From Nematostella vectensis (Eukaryota; Cnidaria; Anthozoa; Actiniaria; Edwardsiidae): 64,000 nucleotides of DNA. The stretch lies in NCBI RefSeq assembly GCF_932526225.1, contig NC_064039.1, positions 14,340,139 through 14,404,138 on the forward strand, in the 5' to 3' direction. Positions within the stretch are counted from its first letter, which is position 1. The number at the start of each line of letters is the position of its first letter. The notes beneath the pieces are model-generated. The model did not search any database, was not told where the DNA came from, and saw only the letters and a list, made by a program, of their open reading frames with translations. The translations under genes were made by a program, and so were the position numbers. This document shows, one piece after another, positions 33,701-41,599 of the stretch.

Positions 33701-33834
33701 CACATTTGCTACCCCGTGCAAAAGGCAACATCAGTAGCCTTCGCACCTTTGTTCGCAACCTCCCAAGACACCTCAAACGTGAAGTACGGTGGATCATCTT
33801 CATACTCTTGGTAAAACACCCCAGGGTTGTTCAT
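18644..33834 (-). CDS. GYS: Glycogen synthase (UDP-glucose:glycogen glucosyltransferase), complete, 20 exons, 660 aa
   Basis: It transfers glucose from UDP-glucose to growing glycogen in the cytosol (GT3 family). Exons in transcript order: 33747-33834, 32599-32780, 32287-32325, 31126-31278, 29357-29542, 29093-29107, 28052-28181, 26654-26693, 26275-26352, 26117-26167, 25738-25807, 25039-25145, 24813-24872, 24642-24720, 22771-22884, 22447-22573, 20105-20262, 19613-19714, 18983-19063, 18644-18766. They total 1,983 nt, all junctions are phase-consistent and the frame is uninterrupted. Landmarks are EVANKVGGIYTV (UDP-glucose-binding lysine), [36 protein letters not shown] (the E-x7-E catalytic pair, split by intron 16) and [14 protein letters not shown] (arginine helix for glucose-6-phosphate activation). 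The start [14 protein letters not shown] is short and lacks the N-terminal regulatory serines of vertebrate enzymes. Several introns are filled by minisatellites seeded at splice junctions. Confidence 0.97.
18729..18906. repeat. Direct duplication of the exon 20 acceptor region
   Basis: The segment covering the start of exon 20, its acceptor and about 50 bp of intron recurs as a second copy around 18829-18906. GTTGAACGCGGACCGCT and TATTACTA/TGTTACTA are shared. On the minus strand the copy has an AG before CGGTCCGCGTTCAAC but meets an in-frame TAG a few codons later, so it is a dead exon copy. Confidence 0.8.
19160..19470. repeat. Tandem repeat of about 29-30 bp in glycogen synthase intron 18
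   Basis: About ten units resemble TTACCCTGTACCCGAG followed by TTTTAGTGTTGAG. On the minus strand each reads GTACAGGGTAA, similar to the exon 18 donor region CTGTACAGG-GTTAGT 150 bp upstream in the transcript. Derivation from that donor is possible but weaker than in the other cases. Confidence 0.8.
19715..20012. repeat. Tandem repeat of about 39 bp containing copies of the exon 18 acceptor
   Basis: About eight units fill most of the 390-bp intron between exons 17 and 18. On the minus strand each carries a T-rich tract, TTTTCCAG and an ACATG start. This mirrors the real acceptor TTATTTTTCAG followed by TACATG at 19714. Confidence 0.88.
20105..20262 (-). CDS. GYS: Glycogen synthase exon 17: second catalytic glutamate
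   Basis: It begins after GGTAG with the codon completing Ala, then [19 protein letters not shown]. The glutamate of AEC is the second residue of the E-x7-E pair. The C-terminal half reads [15 protein letters not shown]. The donor is GTAAGAC and the phase is 1 to 0. Confidence 0.95.
20735..22446. repeat. 91-bp satellite founded on the exon 16 splice donor
   Basis: About 17 units, near-identical from about 20890 onward and diverged before that, abut exon 16 with no gap. On the minus strand each unit contains GATACACCAG-GTAATTATT, matching the real junction ATACACCAG-GTAATTATT. It also contains a second relic, GGGATATACACAG-GTTATT, which retains about 13 bases of exon 16 itself. Confidence 0.95.
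22447..22573 (-). CDS. GYS: Glycogen synthase exon 16: first catalytic glutamate
   Basis: It encodes [15 protein letters not shown] and then [21 protein letters not shown]. The glutamate of YYEPWGYT is the first of the E-x7-E catalytic pair. The acceptor is TTCACAG; the donor GTAATTATT is the end of the 91-bp satellite. The phase is 0 to 1. Confidence 0.95.
22939..24040. repeat. 40-bp satellite with higher-order structure in glycogen synthase intron 14
   Basis: About 27 units contain GTAAGACGACAACAGAGAGC plus a variable 20-bp half. Three unit types are distinguished by GCCAGTTATTCCA (A), GCTAGTCGCGTTA (B) and GTTAGTCACGTTA (C). The A type recurs at 22981, 23261, 23581 and 23901. The arrangement is a 7-8-unit higher-order repeat (A B B C B B C C) of about 320 bp. 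Confidence 0.96.
24642..26693 (-). CDS. GYS: Glycogen synthase exons 8-14 (central region)
   Basis: These are small exons: 26654-26693 ([13 protein letters not shown]), 26275-26352 ([15 protein letters not shown]), 26117-26167 ([16 protein letters not shown]), 25738-25807 ([18 protein letters not shown]), 25039-25145 ([20 protein letters not shown]), 24813-24872 ([17 protein letters not shown]) and 24642-24720 ([19 protein letters not shown]). Each matches its counterpart in animal glycogen synthases in order, with phases 1-2-2-2-0-2-2-0. Confidence 0.94.
25170..25700. repeat. CAT/CGT trinucleotide microsatellite in glycogen synthase intron 11
   Basis: A long imperfect run of CATCAT and CGTCGT triplets fills the intron between exons 11 and 12. 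It yields meaningless open frames in several phases on both strands. Confidence 0.95.
26813..26990. mobile_element. 178-bp MITE with perfect 16-bp terminal inverted repeats
   Basis: The ends are CAGGCCCGTAGCCAGG and its exact reverse complement. It lies inside glycogen synthase intron 7. The CAGG...CCTG ends resemble hAT-type non-autonomous elements. A clear 8-bp target duplication is not visible. Confidence 0.75.
26999..27095. mobile_element. Short degenerate element, related to 11337 and 12330
   Basis: It contains GTAGGCCTCGAAATATG, a G run, ATATGCCCCCGTACCCC and ends CCCCTGCTACGGCCCT. It sits immediately next to the 178-bp MITE in the same intron. Confidence 0.45.
27100..28030. other. Remainder of glycogen synthase intron 7
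   Basis: AT-rich with two short frames (27192-27416 and 27429-27659). Neither has recognisable motifs or splice context. I see no gene. Confidence 0.5.
28052..28181 (-). CDS. GYS: Glycogen synthase exon 7
   Basis: It encodes [20 protein letters not shown] and then [19 protein letters not shown]. The acceptor GGATAG and the first ~30 exonic bases are repeated twice further upstream in the intron. Donor GTACACTC, phase 0 to 1. Confidence 0.95.
28155..28450. repeat. Triplication of the exon 7 acceptor region
   Basis: The real exon edge (ATACCACGGTCGCCCGCC, then the acceptor as CTATCC on the plus strand) is followed by similar copies at about 28231-28330 and 28337-28445. Each retains exon start, acceptor and a CATGACAACAACA flank. 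Copy spacing is about 75-106 bp. Confidence 0.88.
29010..29080. mobile_element. Possible LINE/SINE 3' tail
   Basis: The stretch AATGCGCTATAAAATCAATA followed by ATTATTGTTATT resembles the short-repeat tails of L2/CR1-type retroposons and their SINEs. I see no body that I can assign. Confidence 0.3.
29093..29107 (-). CDS. GYS: Glycogen synthase exon 6: 15-nt micro-exon
   Basis: It encodes only FDVDK between introns in phase 0. It has a strong polypyrimidine acceptor (TTCTTCTTTTTTTGCAG) and donor GTTAGTAAG. The residues fill the gap between YNNLER (exon 5) and EAGDRG (exon 7), equivalent to the NVDK of vertebrate enzymes. Confidence 0.9.
29357..29542 (-). CDS. GYS: Glycogen synthase exon 5
   Basis: It encodes [32 protein letters not shown] and [19 protein letters not shown], which form the N-terminal Rossmann domain around the active-site cleft. 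The acceptor ACCTGTTTCAG is the end unit of the 29-bp satellite upstream. Confidence 0.96.
29543..30480. repeat. 29-bp satellite containing copies of the exon 5 acceptor
   Basis: About 32 units resemble AACTGAACCAGGTACACACC followed by AATATAGAT, some with short insertions. On the minus strand each reads GTGTACCTGGTTCAG, mirroring the real acceptor at 29543 (ACCTGTTTCAG). Long repetitive open frames on the minus strand are an artefact. Confidence 0.95.
30481..31125. other. Remainder of glycogen synthase intron 4
   Basis: AT-rich with a short TAGTATAGTATAG run near 30650. I see no gene. Confidence 0.5.
31126..33834 (-). CDS. GYS: Glycogen synthase exons 1-4
   Basis: Exon 1 (33747-33834) encodes [20 protein letters not shown] and EVSWEVANK. 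Exon 2 (32599-32780) encodes [20 protein letters not shown]. Exon 3 (32287-32325, 39 nt) encodes [13 protein letters not shown]. Exon 4 (31126-31278) encodes [13 protein letters not shown] and [19 protein letters not shown]. The ATG at 33834 is the first that gives a plausible N terminus close to the conserved core. A longer 5' coding exon is possible but not needed. Confidence 0.93.
33113..33221. mobile_element. Possible short TIR element in glycogen synthase intron 1
   Basis: The ends CAGGGATGG and the inverse of CAGGGGTGG enclose about 109 bp. No target duplication is visible. It could be a decayed MITE. Confidence 0.35.
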
Positions 33835-34378
33835 ATTGGCAGAGTCGTTCCTTTTTCGCCTTCAATGATCGTGAACCGTCAATAAGACTTGTTCGATGGA
33901 TACGACTGACGCGTGAGCCACCGTGTGAGTCAGCGGTATACCAATATGAAAATACCACAGCAGTACCATCAACTTCGTCTTGGAGACCACAGCAAACCCA
34001 AGAGTAGAGCATGTTTGGACGCCTATGAAGAAGAGAAGAACAGGACTAAAAACGAAAAAAAAAACGCATTCAGACGAGAAACCTAGCCTCTTTACACTTC
34101 GGTGGTGGTAAAACTGATAACCTGAGTGCATTGATCACCCCACCTTCCCATGTTTTGTATTGATTTTTTTCCTCACAAGCACCAGTAAACCAAAACAAAA
34201 TGCACAAAATCGCCTATAGATCTTTTATTTATGGATGCAGTGCATAATTAAATGGAAAGAGGCATTCTTATCACCCGCGTCACATTGAAACCGCTGACTG
34301 AGCGGGGGCTCGCCTATTTCCATTCGTGATCGAAAAGGACAGCGTGAACAATTCGAAGCCGAATTTCCTCATAGGAGC
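33835..34378. promoter_or_regulatory. Presumed bidirectional promoter of glycogen synthase (-) and PEX3 (+)
   Basis: The two start codons face away from each other across 544 bp. No other gene intervenes, so both 5' UTRs and core promoters should lie here. I do not see a convincing TATA box near either start. CpGs and a GAGCGGGGGCTCGCC palindrome-like stretch lie nearer PEX3 (about 34300). Confidence 0.6.
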
Positions 34379-36975
34379 ATGTGGGAAAGTATAAAGGGTT
34401 TCTTTAGAAGACATAAGCGCAAGTTTGTTGTCGGGGGAATAGTAATTACTGGAATCTACATAGTTAGTCGTTACGCGAGATGGCGGCTTGATGAATGGCG
34501 TGCCAATCAGGAATTAGAATACATTGCACAAGCGCGTAAACAACACCACTTTGAAAGCAACCAGAGGACATGTAGTGTCACCCTTTATTCTCTGATTCCA
34601 AGTCTGAGAGACTCTCTCTTAGATAAACTAAACACTGAAGAGATCACTGCCAAATTACGTGAGAAACCTGCAAACAAACTCGAACTATGGGAATCGCTCA
34701 AGACTTTGAGCTTTGCACGGACTGTAACCGCGGTCTACTCTTCTTGTATGTTGTTTGTGTTTTTACGGGTGCAGCTTAATGTGATTGGGGGCTATATGTA
34801 CTTGGATAGCTTAGTTACGCCAGTAGAGGGAGGCAGTAATGGCAAGAGGAAACATGTTGCTGAGGGTATGCAGAAGAAGTATCTAGCTCTGGTAAAGTAC
34901 CTGCTGAGTGAAGGCTTGGACAAGATGACTGACACCATCAAGCGCTCGACTGAAGGTGAGGATAAGCCCAGTCTTTTTCAAGTCATGCCAGAAATGGGGG
35001 CCGTAATTATGGTACGCTTCTGTACCCTCCTCCTCTCAGGGACGGATCTAGATTTTCTCTAAAGGAGGGGTTTGGTTCAGGGACAAAGGGGGGGGGGGGG
35101 GGAGGGGTTAATTTTTTTTGTTACTTATGGCTTTCTGGCAGCACAAAGTGTAGTGTTCCAAACCGGAAGTTGTTTTAGACCGGAAGTGTCTTTTATAGGT
35201 ATGTAGGACCGCAAGGCATGATGGTCGTGGTAGAAGACTGGAGCCGTCATGTTGTATGGTTGACTGAGAATATACAGATTTTGTTCCTGTTATATTTTTG
35301 GTCTTTTCTATCCATCGGGGGTGGTTAAAATCCCCTCAACCCTCCCCCTAGATCCGCTACTGCCTCCTTGTAATATCAGGGGTGTAACAACCTTTTAGAC
35401 AGTTCAGCCACAGCTATACCTGATCTTTGGTCCATCTTTATAAAAAGCATATAAAATTATACCGAAGAACTTCCCAATCAGCACAATATTAGCCAAATTT
35501 GTGCTCAAAGCTGAAAACAGTCAAGGACAGCCCTTGAATACTTACATTTTTCCAGGAATCTGCCCACTGGTGTGCTCCTGTTCAAACTAATCATTATTAT
35601 AAACTGTGTTGTGTATAGCAGTTTGTGTTTATGTAATACCCTACATGCAAACATTTGTTTTTTTTGGCAATCATAGTAGGTGTCATCTCAGATTTTAAGA
35701 AGAATGAGAAAAAAGGTTGAGGAGGCAGGAAAGGAGATAGAAAAACAACACCTATACTTGATTTTGAGCCTACTGTAAATTACAGCTCGTGTTTAAACAT
35801 ACCCCTATTTTTCTACAGATATCCTAAGCGATATTTCCCTGAAGGACAAACTAACACATGCAGAACTTCAAAGGCTAATCAACCATATCAGACAGACATT
35901 TGAGTTCTCGCAGCAGACCAGTTCCTCCATGTGTTCTTCACAAACTGGCAGCACCCCCCTGAGCAGCACAAGGCCCTTTTGCCAGTTCATGGTACCCGAA
36001 GACATGGCAGCTCTAGATGGCCGGGGGGAGACTGCTATTGGTGGGGTTGAAGGGGAGGAGTTTATGCGTCTTGTTGAGGAGACTTTGGATGTGCTGGAAA
36101 GTGAGGATTGCAGTGCTGTGCTTCAAGGGTGTCTAGATGTTGCCTTTGCACACATTTTAGGCAACATTGCACCATTCTTTCAAGCAGAAGAACTAGGTAT
36201 GTCCTTTAAATACTTATGTATGAAGCAAACATTTCTATGGTGGTCATCTTTTTTATGAAGCCACTAAGGATAGGAGGAATATGCTATATCTGATTGACAT
36301 GAATTTTTCATAATTAGCTAATCAGTGTGGCAAAAAATGCCTCAGTGTGTATCAAAACATGTTAGAATTCTATTAGCTATAAAGTCAAAGTACATAGAGT
36401 AGCATAACCTTGTAGATAATGAAAATAGCGCATAAAGCAAAATATATTTAATATATTTTTATAAGTTGTAATATACATCGGTTATTATTTACATACGTAA
36501 GAGGAAGAGCCTTTTATAGTGGATTCTGATATTAAACCATTATTTTTATTTTTGTTTGTTTCTGTAAAAACTGTGATCCTACTGTACTATGTTGATATGC
36601 ACACGTCACTTTATAATGGGCTTCAGACCATTGACTTCCTGCAAAATTATTAAAGCAGAAAGTCTTTTCTCCCCCCTTCCCCCAAAAACATCTTAAGTCT
36701 TATTGCAACACTCCTAGCTCATCTTCTGTATTCTCCATATACTGGTACCGCATAGTTGAAACATATTTCTCTTTTTTCCAGATCTCGGTGCATATGGTGG
36801 CTCCCAAGTGGCTGTGAGTCTACCCCTTGCCAAAATCATCCCAATTGTGAATGGACAGATCTATCACATGTTCAGTGACTCAGACAATAGTTACCTGCAA
36901 GACTTGTTCAAAGTTCGCTTCGCTGGTGAATTTGCTGCAAATGTGTATGAAGCGTTCAGTACTGAAGTGGACTGA
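34379..36975 (+). CDS. PEX3: Peroxin-3 (PEX3), peroxisomal membrane biogenesis protein, complete, 3 exons, 382 aa
   Basis: PEX3 sits in the peroxisomal or ER membrane and docks PEX19 to insert peroxisomal membrane proteins. Exons 34379-34955, 35819-36196 and 36782-36975 (TGA at 36973-36975) join in phase 1 and total 1,149 nt. Human PEX3 is 373 aa. Landmarks are a basic N terminus (FFRRHKRKFV), an N-terminal membrane helix (VVGGIVITGIYIVSRYA), EYIAQARKQHHFESNQRTC, the CMLFVFLRVQLNVIGGY stretch, and the C-terminal SLPLAKIIPIVNGQI and FAANVYEAFST, which match the vertebrate protein closely. An open frame continues past the exon 1 donor to 35062 but is intron. The gene lies head-to-head with glycogen synthase. 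Confidence 0.96.
35037..35362. mobile_element. 326-bp hAT-like MITE in PEX3 intron 1
   Basis: The ends CAGGGACGGATCTAG and the inverse of CAGTAGCGGATCTAG are inverted repeats with two mismatches. Flanking octamers CCTCCTCT and CCTCCTTG match at six of eight positions, as expected for a degraded 8-bp target duplication. It contains a G run and no coding capacity. Confidence 0.7.
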
Positions 36976-37520
36976 CAATTTTTATATGATGCTGATAATG
37001 CGGGGAGTGGTTACCTACTCTTTTGAACTTAAAGAGCTCATCATACAGTACCAATCATACTTTCACCTTTTTCAGAGTCAAATCATTACACGATAAGTAT
37101 GATTGTTTTGGTATCCTTGTAAAGTAACAACCAAAACAGTCAACCTCTTTTACTGGTAGTCTTATGTAGATAAAATAAGGATGTCTCTGTTTCTATTGCA
37201 TCTCTGGTTTAAAATTCAACGTTTAATATGTTAAAATGAGAGTTGTAAATTGCTAAATCTAGCTGATTGTTGGTTATGATGTGATTTTGTTTGGTATGGC
37301 TTGCCTAATCTACCTCTCTGTATATTTATTTGTACACCTTTTTGTATGATTTGTATGATATCTCTTTCTATGTTTTTTGTGCAATGAAGAAATACCTGAC
37401 TGATCAAACTGTATGGTTCTAACTGACTCGAAACAACGAGTTTAAAAAGCTCTATTCAGCCAAACCTTCTTTTCTACAAATTATTTAAAGAAATCTTAAA
37501 AGCTATCTCTACAAAAGCAT
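36976..37520. other. PEX3 3' UTR and intergenic sequence
   Basis: AT-rich. I see no further coding exon and no clear canonical AATAAA close to the stop codon. Confidence 0.45.
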
Positions 37521-38711
37521 GGCCGTGTAGATAGGCCAGCGAATGATTGTCGGTACGCAAATATTTATGCACCAGCATTACTTTTGAACAAAAAAAATAG
37601 TTGTCAATTTTTATTTTATTTAATATTTTATGTTTGACAATTTTTAATTACTGAGAAAAATCAAACCTGCTAGCTTTTGAACAACTATAGTTGCCACATA
37701 AAAATTTGAAAACATGTACAAATGAAAATTGTCACATAATATATAGATTTCGGCATTGCCTAAAAGCGGAGCTCCAAACGACCAAATCTTTTCTTATTTC
37801 GCTTAATAATTTAAGAAATATCAAATATTATATTTCAGTTTTTTTGACGGCGTCAACGATTTCACAGATCACGCGACCCCCTTCCCATACCCTTGACATC
37901 TACATGACACATAACAAGTTTATTTGTTATACGCGTTTCGGCATCAGGGTAGTTTTACTTAATTGACGTCATCAATGATGTCACGTCACAATCTCATTGC
38001 ACCCACTTGAAACATACATCACACCTACCGAGTTTTGTTGTCATACGATGTTTCTTTAATAAAATATAAATATTTTTTTTTTATTTTGATGATGTCAGCA
38101 CATTTTTGCTTCTAGTGACGTCATTGATGAGTGACTATACTGGTTCAATCCCCTTGACACCTTCATGACACATACCAAGATTGGTTGTTATATGATGAGA
38201 TATGGATATTTCTGTTCTTAATGAAATCGTAATTGTTTTGATTTTAGTGACGTCATCAATGACCTCACAAATCACATGACCGTATTTTTGCACCCCCCTT
38301 GAAATAAACATGACACCTGCCAAGTCATCGATGACATCACACAACACGTGAGCATTTTGTTGCATCCCCCTTGACACCTACATGACATCTACCAAGTTGT
38401 TTACCACACGATGTTTCCTTCGTGAAATATAAATATTTTTATTTTGATGACGTCAGCATATTTTCGCTTCTAGTGACGTCATCGATGACGTCACAGATCA
38501 CGACACATACATGGCTCCTGCCAAGTTTGTTTGTCATACGATGCTTTTAAGGGACGGACGGACATCGCGTCACGAAAACTCGAGTCGATGGGTTACCAAT
38601 ATTTGTTACCATATTTGTTTTGTATACCACTTTTTCTTAGGTATGGGGCTCCGCTCACTTGACGCTTCGCGTCGGAGCTCCGCTAAAAATTGCTAGCCTA
38701 TCTAAACGGCC
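37521..38711. mobile_element. Candidate non-autonomous DNA element, 1.19 kb, with internal TGACGTCA-rich repeats
   Basis: The left end GGCCGTGTAGATAGGCCAGC is the inverse of the right end GCTAGCCTATCTAAACGGCC with two mismatches, and GGAGCTCCGC motifs sit further in on both sides. The interior holds about five degenerate ~130-bp units. Each has a TTGACAC-CTACATGACAC segment, a CATACGATG segment and a TGACGTCAT-type palindrome. No target duplication was identified and there is no coding capacity. Confidence 0.6.
38473..38494. other. 22-bp perfect palindrome built from two CRE-like TGACGTCA octamers
   Basis: Two TGACGTCA octamers flank a central TCGA. Related sites lie near 37965, 38115, 38248 and 38446. 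It resembles a double CREB/ATF site; any function is unknown. Confidence 0.8.
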
Positions 38712-38827
38712 AATTGATCGTGTAGATGGGGCTCTAATGTCATGTTTCAAACCCATTTGAACGAAAACCATCTTCGCTAGGAATATATCTTTCTCTAGTA
38801 AGTCCCCAACTCAGTCCATGGAAGTCC

Positions 38828-39283
38828 ATGTTTTCTCACACTTATTTTTCTAAGATGATAAAACGGTGGTTGACAGAGAATATAAAATGCTATTTCAAAC
38901 AGTCCATTAAAAAAGGGAAAAATGACGACTACCAGGAGACGTACAAAAAAATCGAAAGTCTGTATATTGAGGAAATAACCAGTCCAAGAAAAAAGTACCT
39001 AGAGCAGCGGCTTATTGTTGGAAGCCAGCCCATGTTTTTCAAGTTGGACACAGGAGCTGAGTGTAATGTACTCCCTAAAACTGCAATGAAAGAGCTACCC
39101 AACTGTAAGATAGAGCCTACAAACACTAATCTTAGATCATTTGGGGGCAACCCCCTAAAAACTGTAGGCAAATGTTATGTAAACACTTATGTACAAGACC
39201 GAGGGAACCCTGTGTTGACAGAATATTATATTGTAGATCATGATGTAAAGCCCATTCTGGGACTAGAATCTTGCCTTAGTTAG
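38828..39283 (+). pseudogene. Retrotransposon aspartic protease fragment
   Basis: It contains FKLDTGAECNVLP, the DTGA catalytic motif of retropepsins, and HDVKPILGLESCL, a typical ILG flap-region ending. The upstream ~50 residues are lysine-rich and unassigned. A TAG ends the frame before the RT region. Confidence 0.8.
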
Positions 39284-39297
39284 GTTTGATTGCTGTG

Positions 39298-39873
39298 AGT
39301 GGAAGTGCCACGCCCAAGGGTTTAAGCATTAATACTGTGGAACAGCCACACAACCTCCTTGATCAGTTTGAAGATGTTTTCACAGGACTGGGGTGTGTTG
39401 ATGGTGAGTATGACATTAACTTAAAAGAGGGTGCTAGACCCACAATTCAACCTCAGCGTAATGTCCCGTTGCGATTAGCTGAAATCCACAACCCATGATT
39501 TGGAAAAAGGGTGTAATAGCCAAAGTCAATGAGCCTGTGGACTGGGTTAGCAGCCTAGTAATCGTAGAAAAAAAAGACAAATCCCTGAGGCTATGCTTAG
39601 ACCCCCCTGACCTCAACGAGGCAATAGTAAGAGAGGATTATAAGCCCCCTTCAATTGAGAAATTATCAAGTACGTTGAATTGGTGCAAGGTTTTCACTGT
39701 TGTAGATATGTCTAGCTACTATTGGCATAAGAAACTTACTGACGCAGCATCACTACTATGCACATTTAACACCCCTTTTGGCAGGTTTCGCTTCCGGAGA
39801 ATGCCATTTGGCATTTCGTTTGCTAGCGAGGTAGCACAAAAAATGGTTGAGAAACACTTTGGTGACAGACATT
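39298..39873 (+). pseudogene. Retrotransposon reverse transcriptase N-terminal fragment, frameshifted
   Basis: A first frame carries the linker (GVDGEYDINLKEGARPTIQP). A second frame carries VNEPVDWVSSLVIVEKKDK, LRLCLDPPDLNEAI, FTVVDMSSYYWHKKL and FRFRRMPFGISFASE, the fingers and palm of a Ty3/Gypsy RT. The YxDD box is absent because the sequence ends after KMVEKHFGD. Confidence 0.85.
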
Positions 39874-39892
39874 GAAGTAATGTCAGGCCTCT

Positions 39893-40174
39893 AGAATCAA
39901 TTTGAGAAAACCTCTCCACAAGGTGCCTCCGCGGCTGCAGAGGATGAGGTTGCGGCTTCAAAAATATCATGTCAGGGTCCGCTATGTGCCTGGGAAATAT
40001 TTGAACATTGCAGACACCTTGTCGAGGGCTTATGACGAGGAAGCACCAATCCAGTCTTATGACGCATGCATGCATGATGAGATGGAGCACATGGTCCAAT
40101 GCATCATCAAGGACCTGCCCATCACAGACATGAAACTGTTACAGCTTAGGCAGACCAGGACATGCAGTTGTTAA
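39893..40174 (+). pseudogene. Retrotransposon RNase H C-terminal fragment
   Basis: PPRLQRMRLRLQKYHVRVRY, then VPGKYLNIADTLSRA, is the standard end of the Gypsy RNase H domain. It follows directly on the truncated RT, marking the internal deletion. Confidence 0.8.
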
Positions 40175-41377
40175 GTAAGTACATCAGGGATGGGTGGCCC
40201 CAAAACAGGCAAAATGTGCCAACACAAGTAAGACCATTTTGGAATGTGCGCCACGATTTACACTTATTAGACGGTCTAGTGATGAAAGGCCACAGACTGG
40301 TAATTTCAGTGTCTTGGAGATCTAATATCCTAGAGCAAGTTCACAATGGCCATTTTGGAATTGAAAAGAGTAAGGCTAGGGCACGGGCAGTAGTTTACTG
40401 GCCTGGTCTGAGTGCTGACATTTCCAATTTAATCTCCAAGTGTGACAAATGCTTGAGTTTGCAGAAAAAACAGCAAAAAGAGCCCATGCAACCGAGAGAA
40501 ATTCCACTGTTGCCATGGCAACATATTGCAGCTGACATTGCTGAATATGAAGGAAAGCCCTATCTAGTGGTAATTGATTACTATTCAAAACACATTGAGG
40601 CACTCAGAATGAGTGGCAAAAAAGCTGGGGATGTTACCAAGGCCCTGATGGAAATCATTTCCAGACATGGGTACCCTGAGACTATCACAGCAGATAATAA
40701 TCCATTCAACTCTGTGGAAATGAATGAGTATGCCAATCAATGTGGTTTTAAAACCATACATACCAGTCCATTGTATAGTCAGTCCAATGGACTTGCAGAG
40801 AAAGCAGTGGGAATAGTGAAGAGTATTCTAGGCAAGGGTAGTAACTTGAATGAAGGGTTGATGGTGTACCGCAACACACCTGTGAGTAACTTCCCTTACT
40901 CACCCAAACAGATGATTATGATTATGCCAAGTGCGCACCAAGTTGCCAGGTCACCCTAATGCTCTAGTGCCACGTGTTTATAATGATATACGCTCGCAGT
41001 TGCTGGATCGCCAGTTGAAAACTAAGGAGTATTATGACAAAGGGTCAAAAGCCCCCCCCCCCCCCCCCCCATTGAAAGAGGGTGACACGGTAAGGTTTCA
41101 GAAGCCAGGTCAGAAAACATACACCCCTGTTAGAATAACCAGAACCCATGACACAACCAGGTCGTATGTGATAACTGATCAAGCTTGGAGAGAATACCGC
41201 AGAAACAGGCGCGCACTCAGCAAATCTAACGAACCACCACTGTATGTACAAGATAATGTTTTAGAAGACATTATAGACTTAGAGAATGAAACCACTGAAG
41301 TCAATCCAGCGCCACGCAGATCAACTCGCATCAGATCAGCACCCCCTTGTCACAATGACTATGTCATGGGCACATAG
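40162..41377 (+). pseudogene. Retrotransposon integrase, frameshifted
   Basis: The first frame (to 40959) has the HHCC zinc finger (VHNGHFGIEKS ... CDKCLSLQKK) and the DDE core (AADIAEYEGKPYLVVIDYYS, ITADNNPFNSVEMNEYANQ, SNGLAEKAVGIVKS). A shifted frame (40931-41377) holds the C-terminal domain (EGDTVRFQKPGQKTYTPVRI). A run of about 18 Cs near 41053-41070 lies in the second frame. Confidence 0.85.
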
Positions 41378-41599
41378 CCCAGTCCTATTTTACATATACA
41401 CATACTCCATGTTAGAATTTTTTTGTTATGTTTTGATACTTTCACTTAGTATCATAGCTTAGTTTAAGGAGATGTTGTGAGTTGTCCCATATATGGAGTC
41501 ACGCCACCACGTGACTCACTACTCACTGTTATGTAAGCTTGCCATGTGCGTTATTAAAAAAAGTTGTTGCTTGTTGAACCCTTTAGTCCGATCATAACA

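Larger units (their letters stand above)
38828..41599 (+). mobile_element. Degenerate Ty3/Gypsy-type LTR retrotransposon with internal deletion
   Basis: From 5' to 3' there are pieces of retropepsin, reverse transcriptase, the C-terminal end of RNase H, and integrase, spread over several frames with stops. The segment carrying the RT active-site box and most of RNase H is missing around 39876-39900. A 3' LTR candidate (41473-41599, TGTTGTGAG to ATCATAACA) follows a purine-rich tract. I found no 5' LTR. It cannot be autonomous. Confidence 0.85.

Noticed and set aside
34956-35062. Continuation of the PEX3 exon 1 frame
   Set aside because: A GTGAGG donor at 34956 joins in frame to exon 2 with conserved sequence; the continuation enters a MITE.
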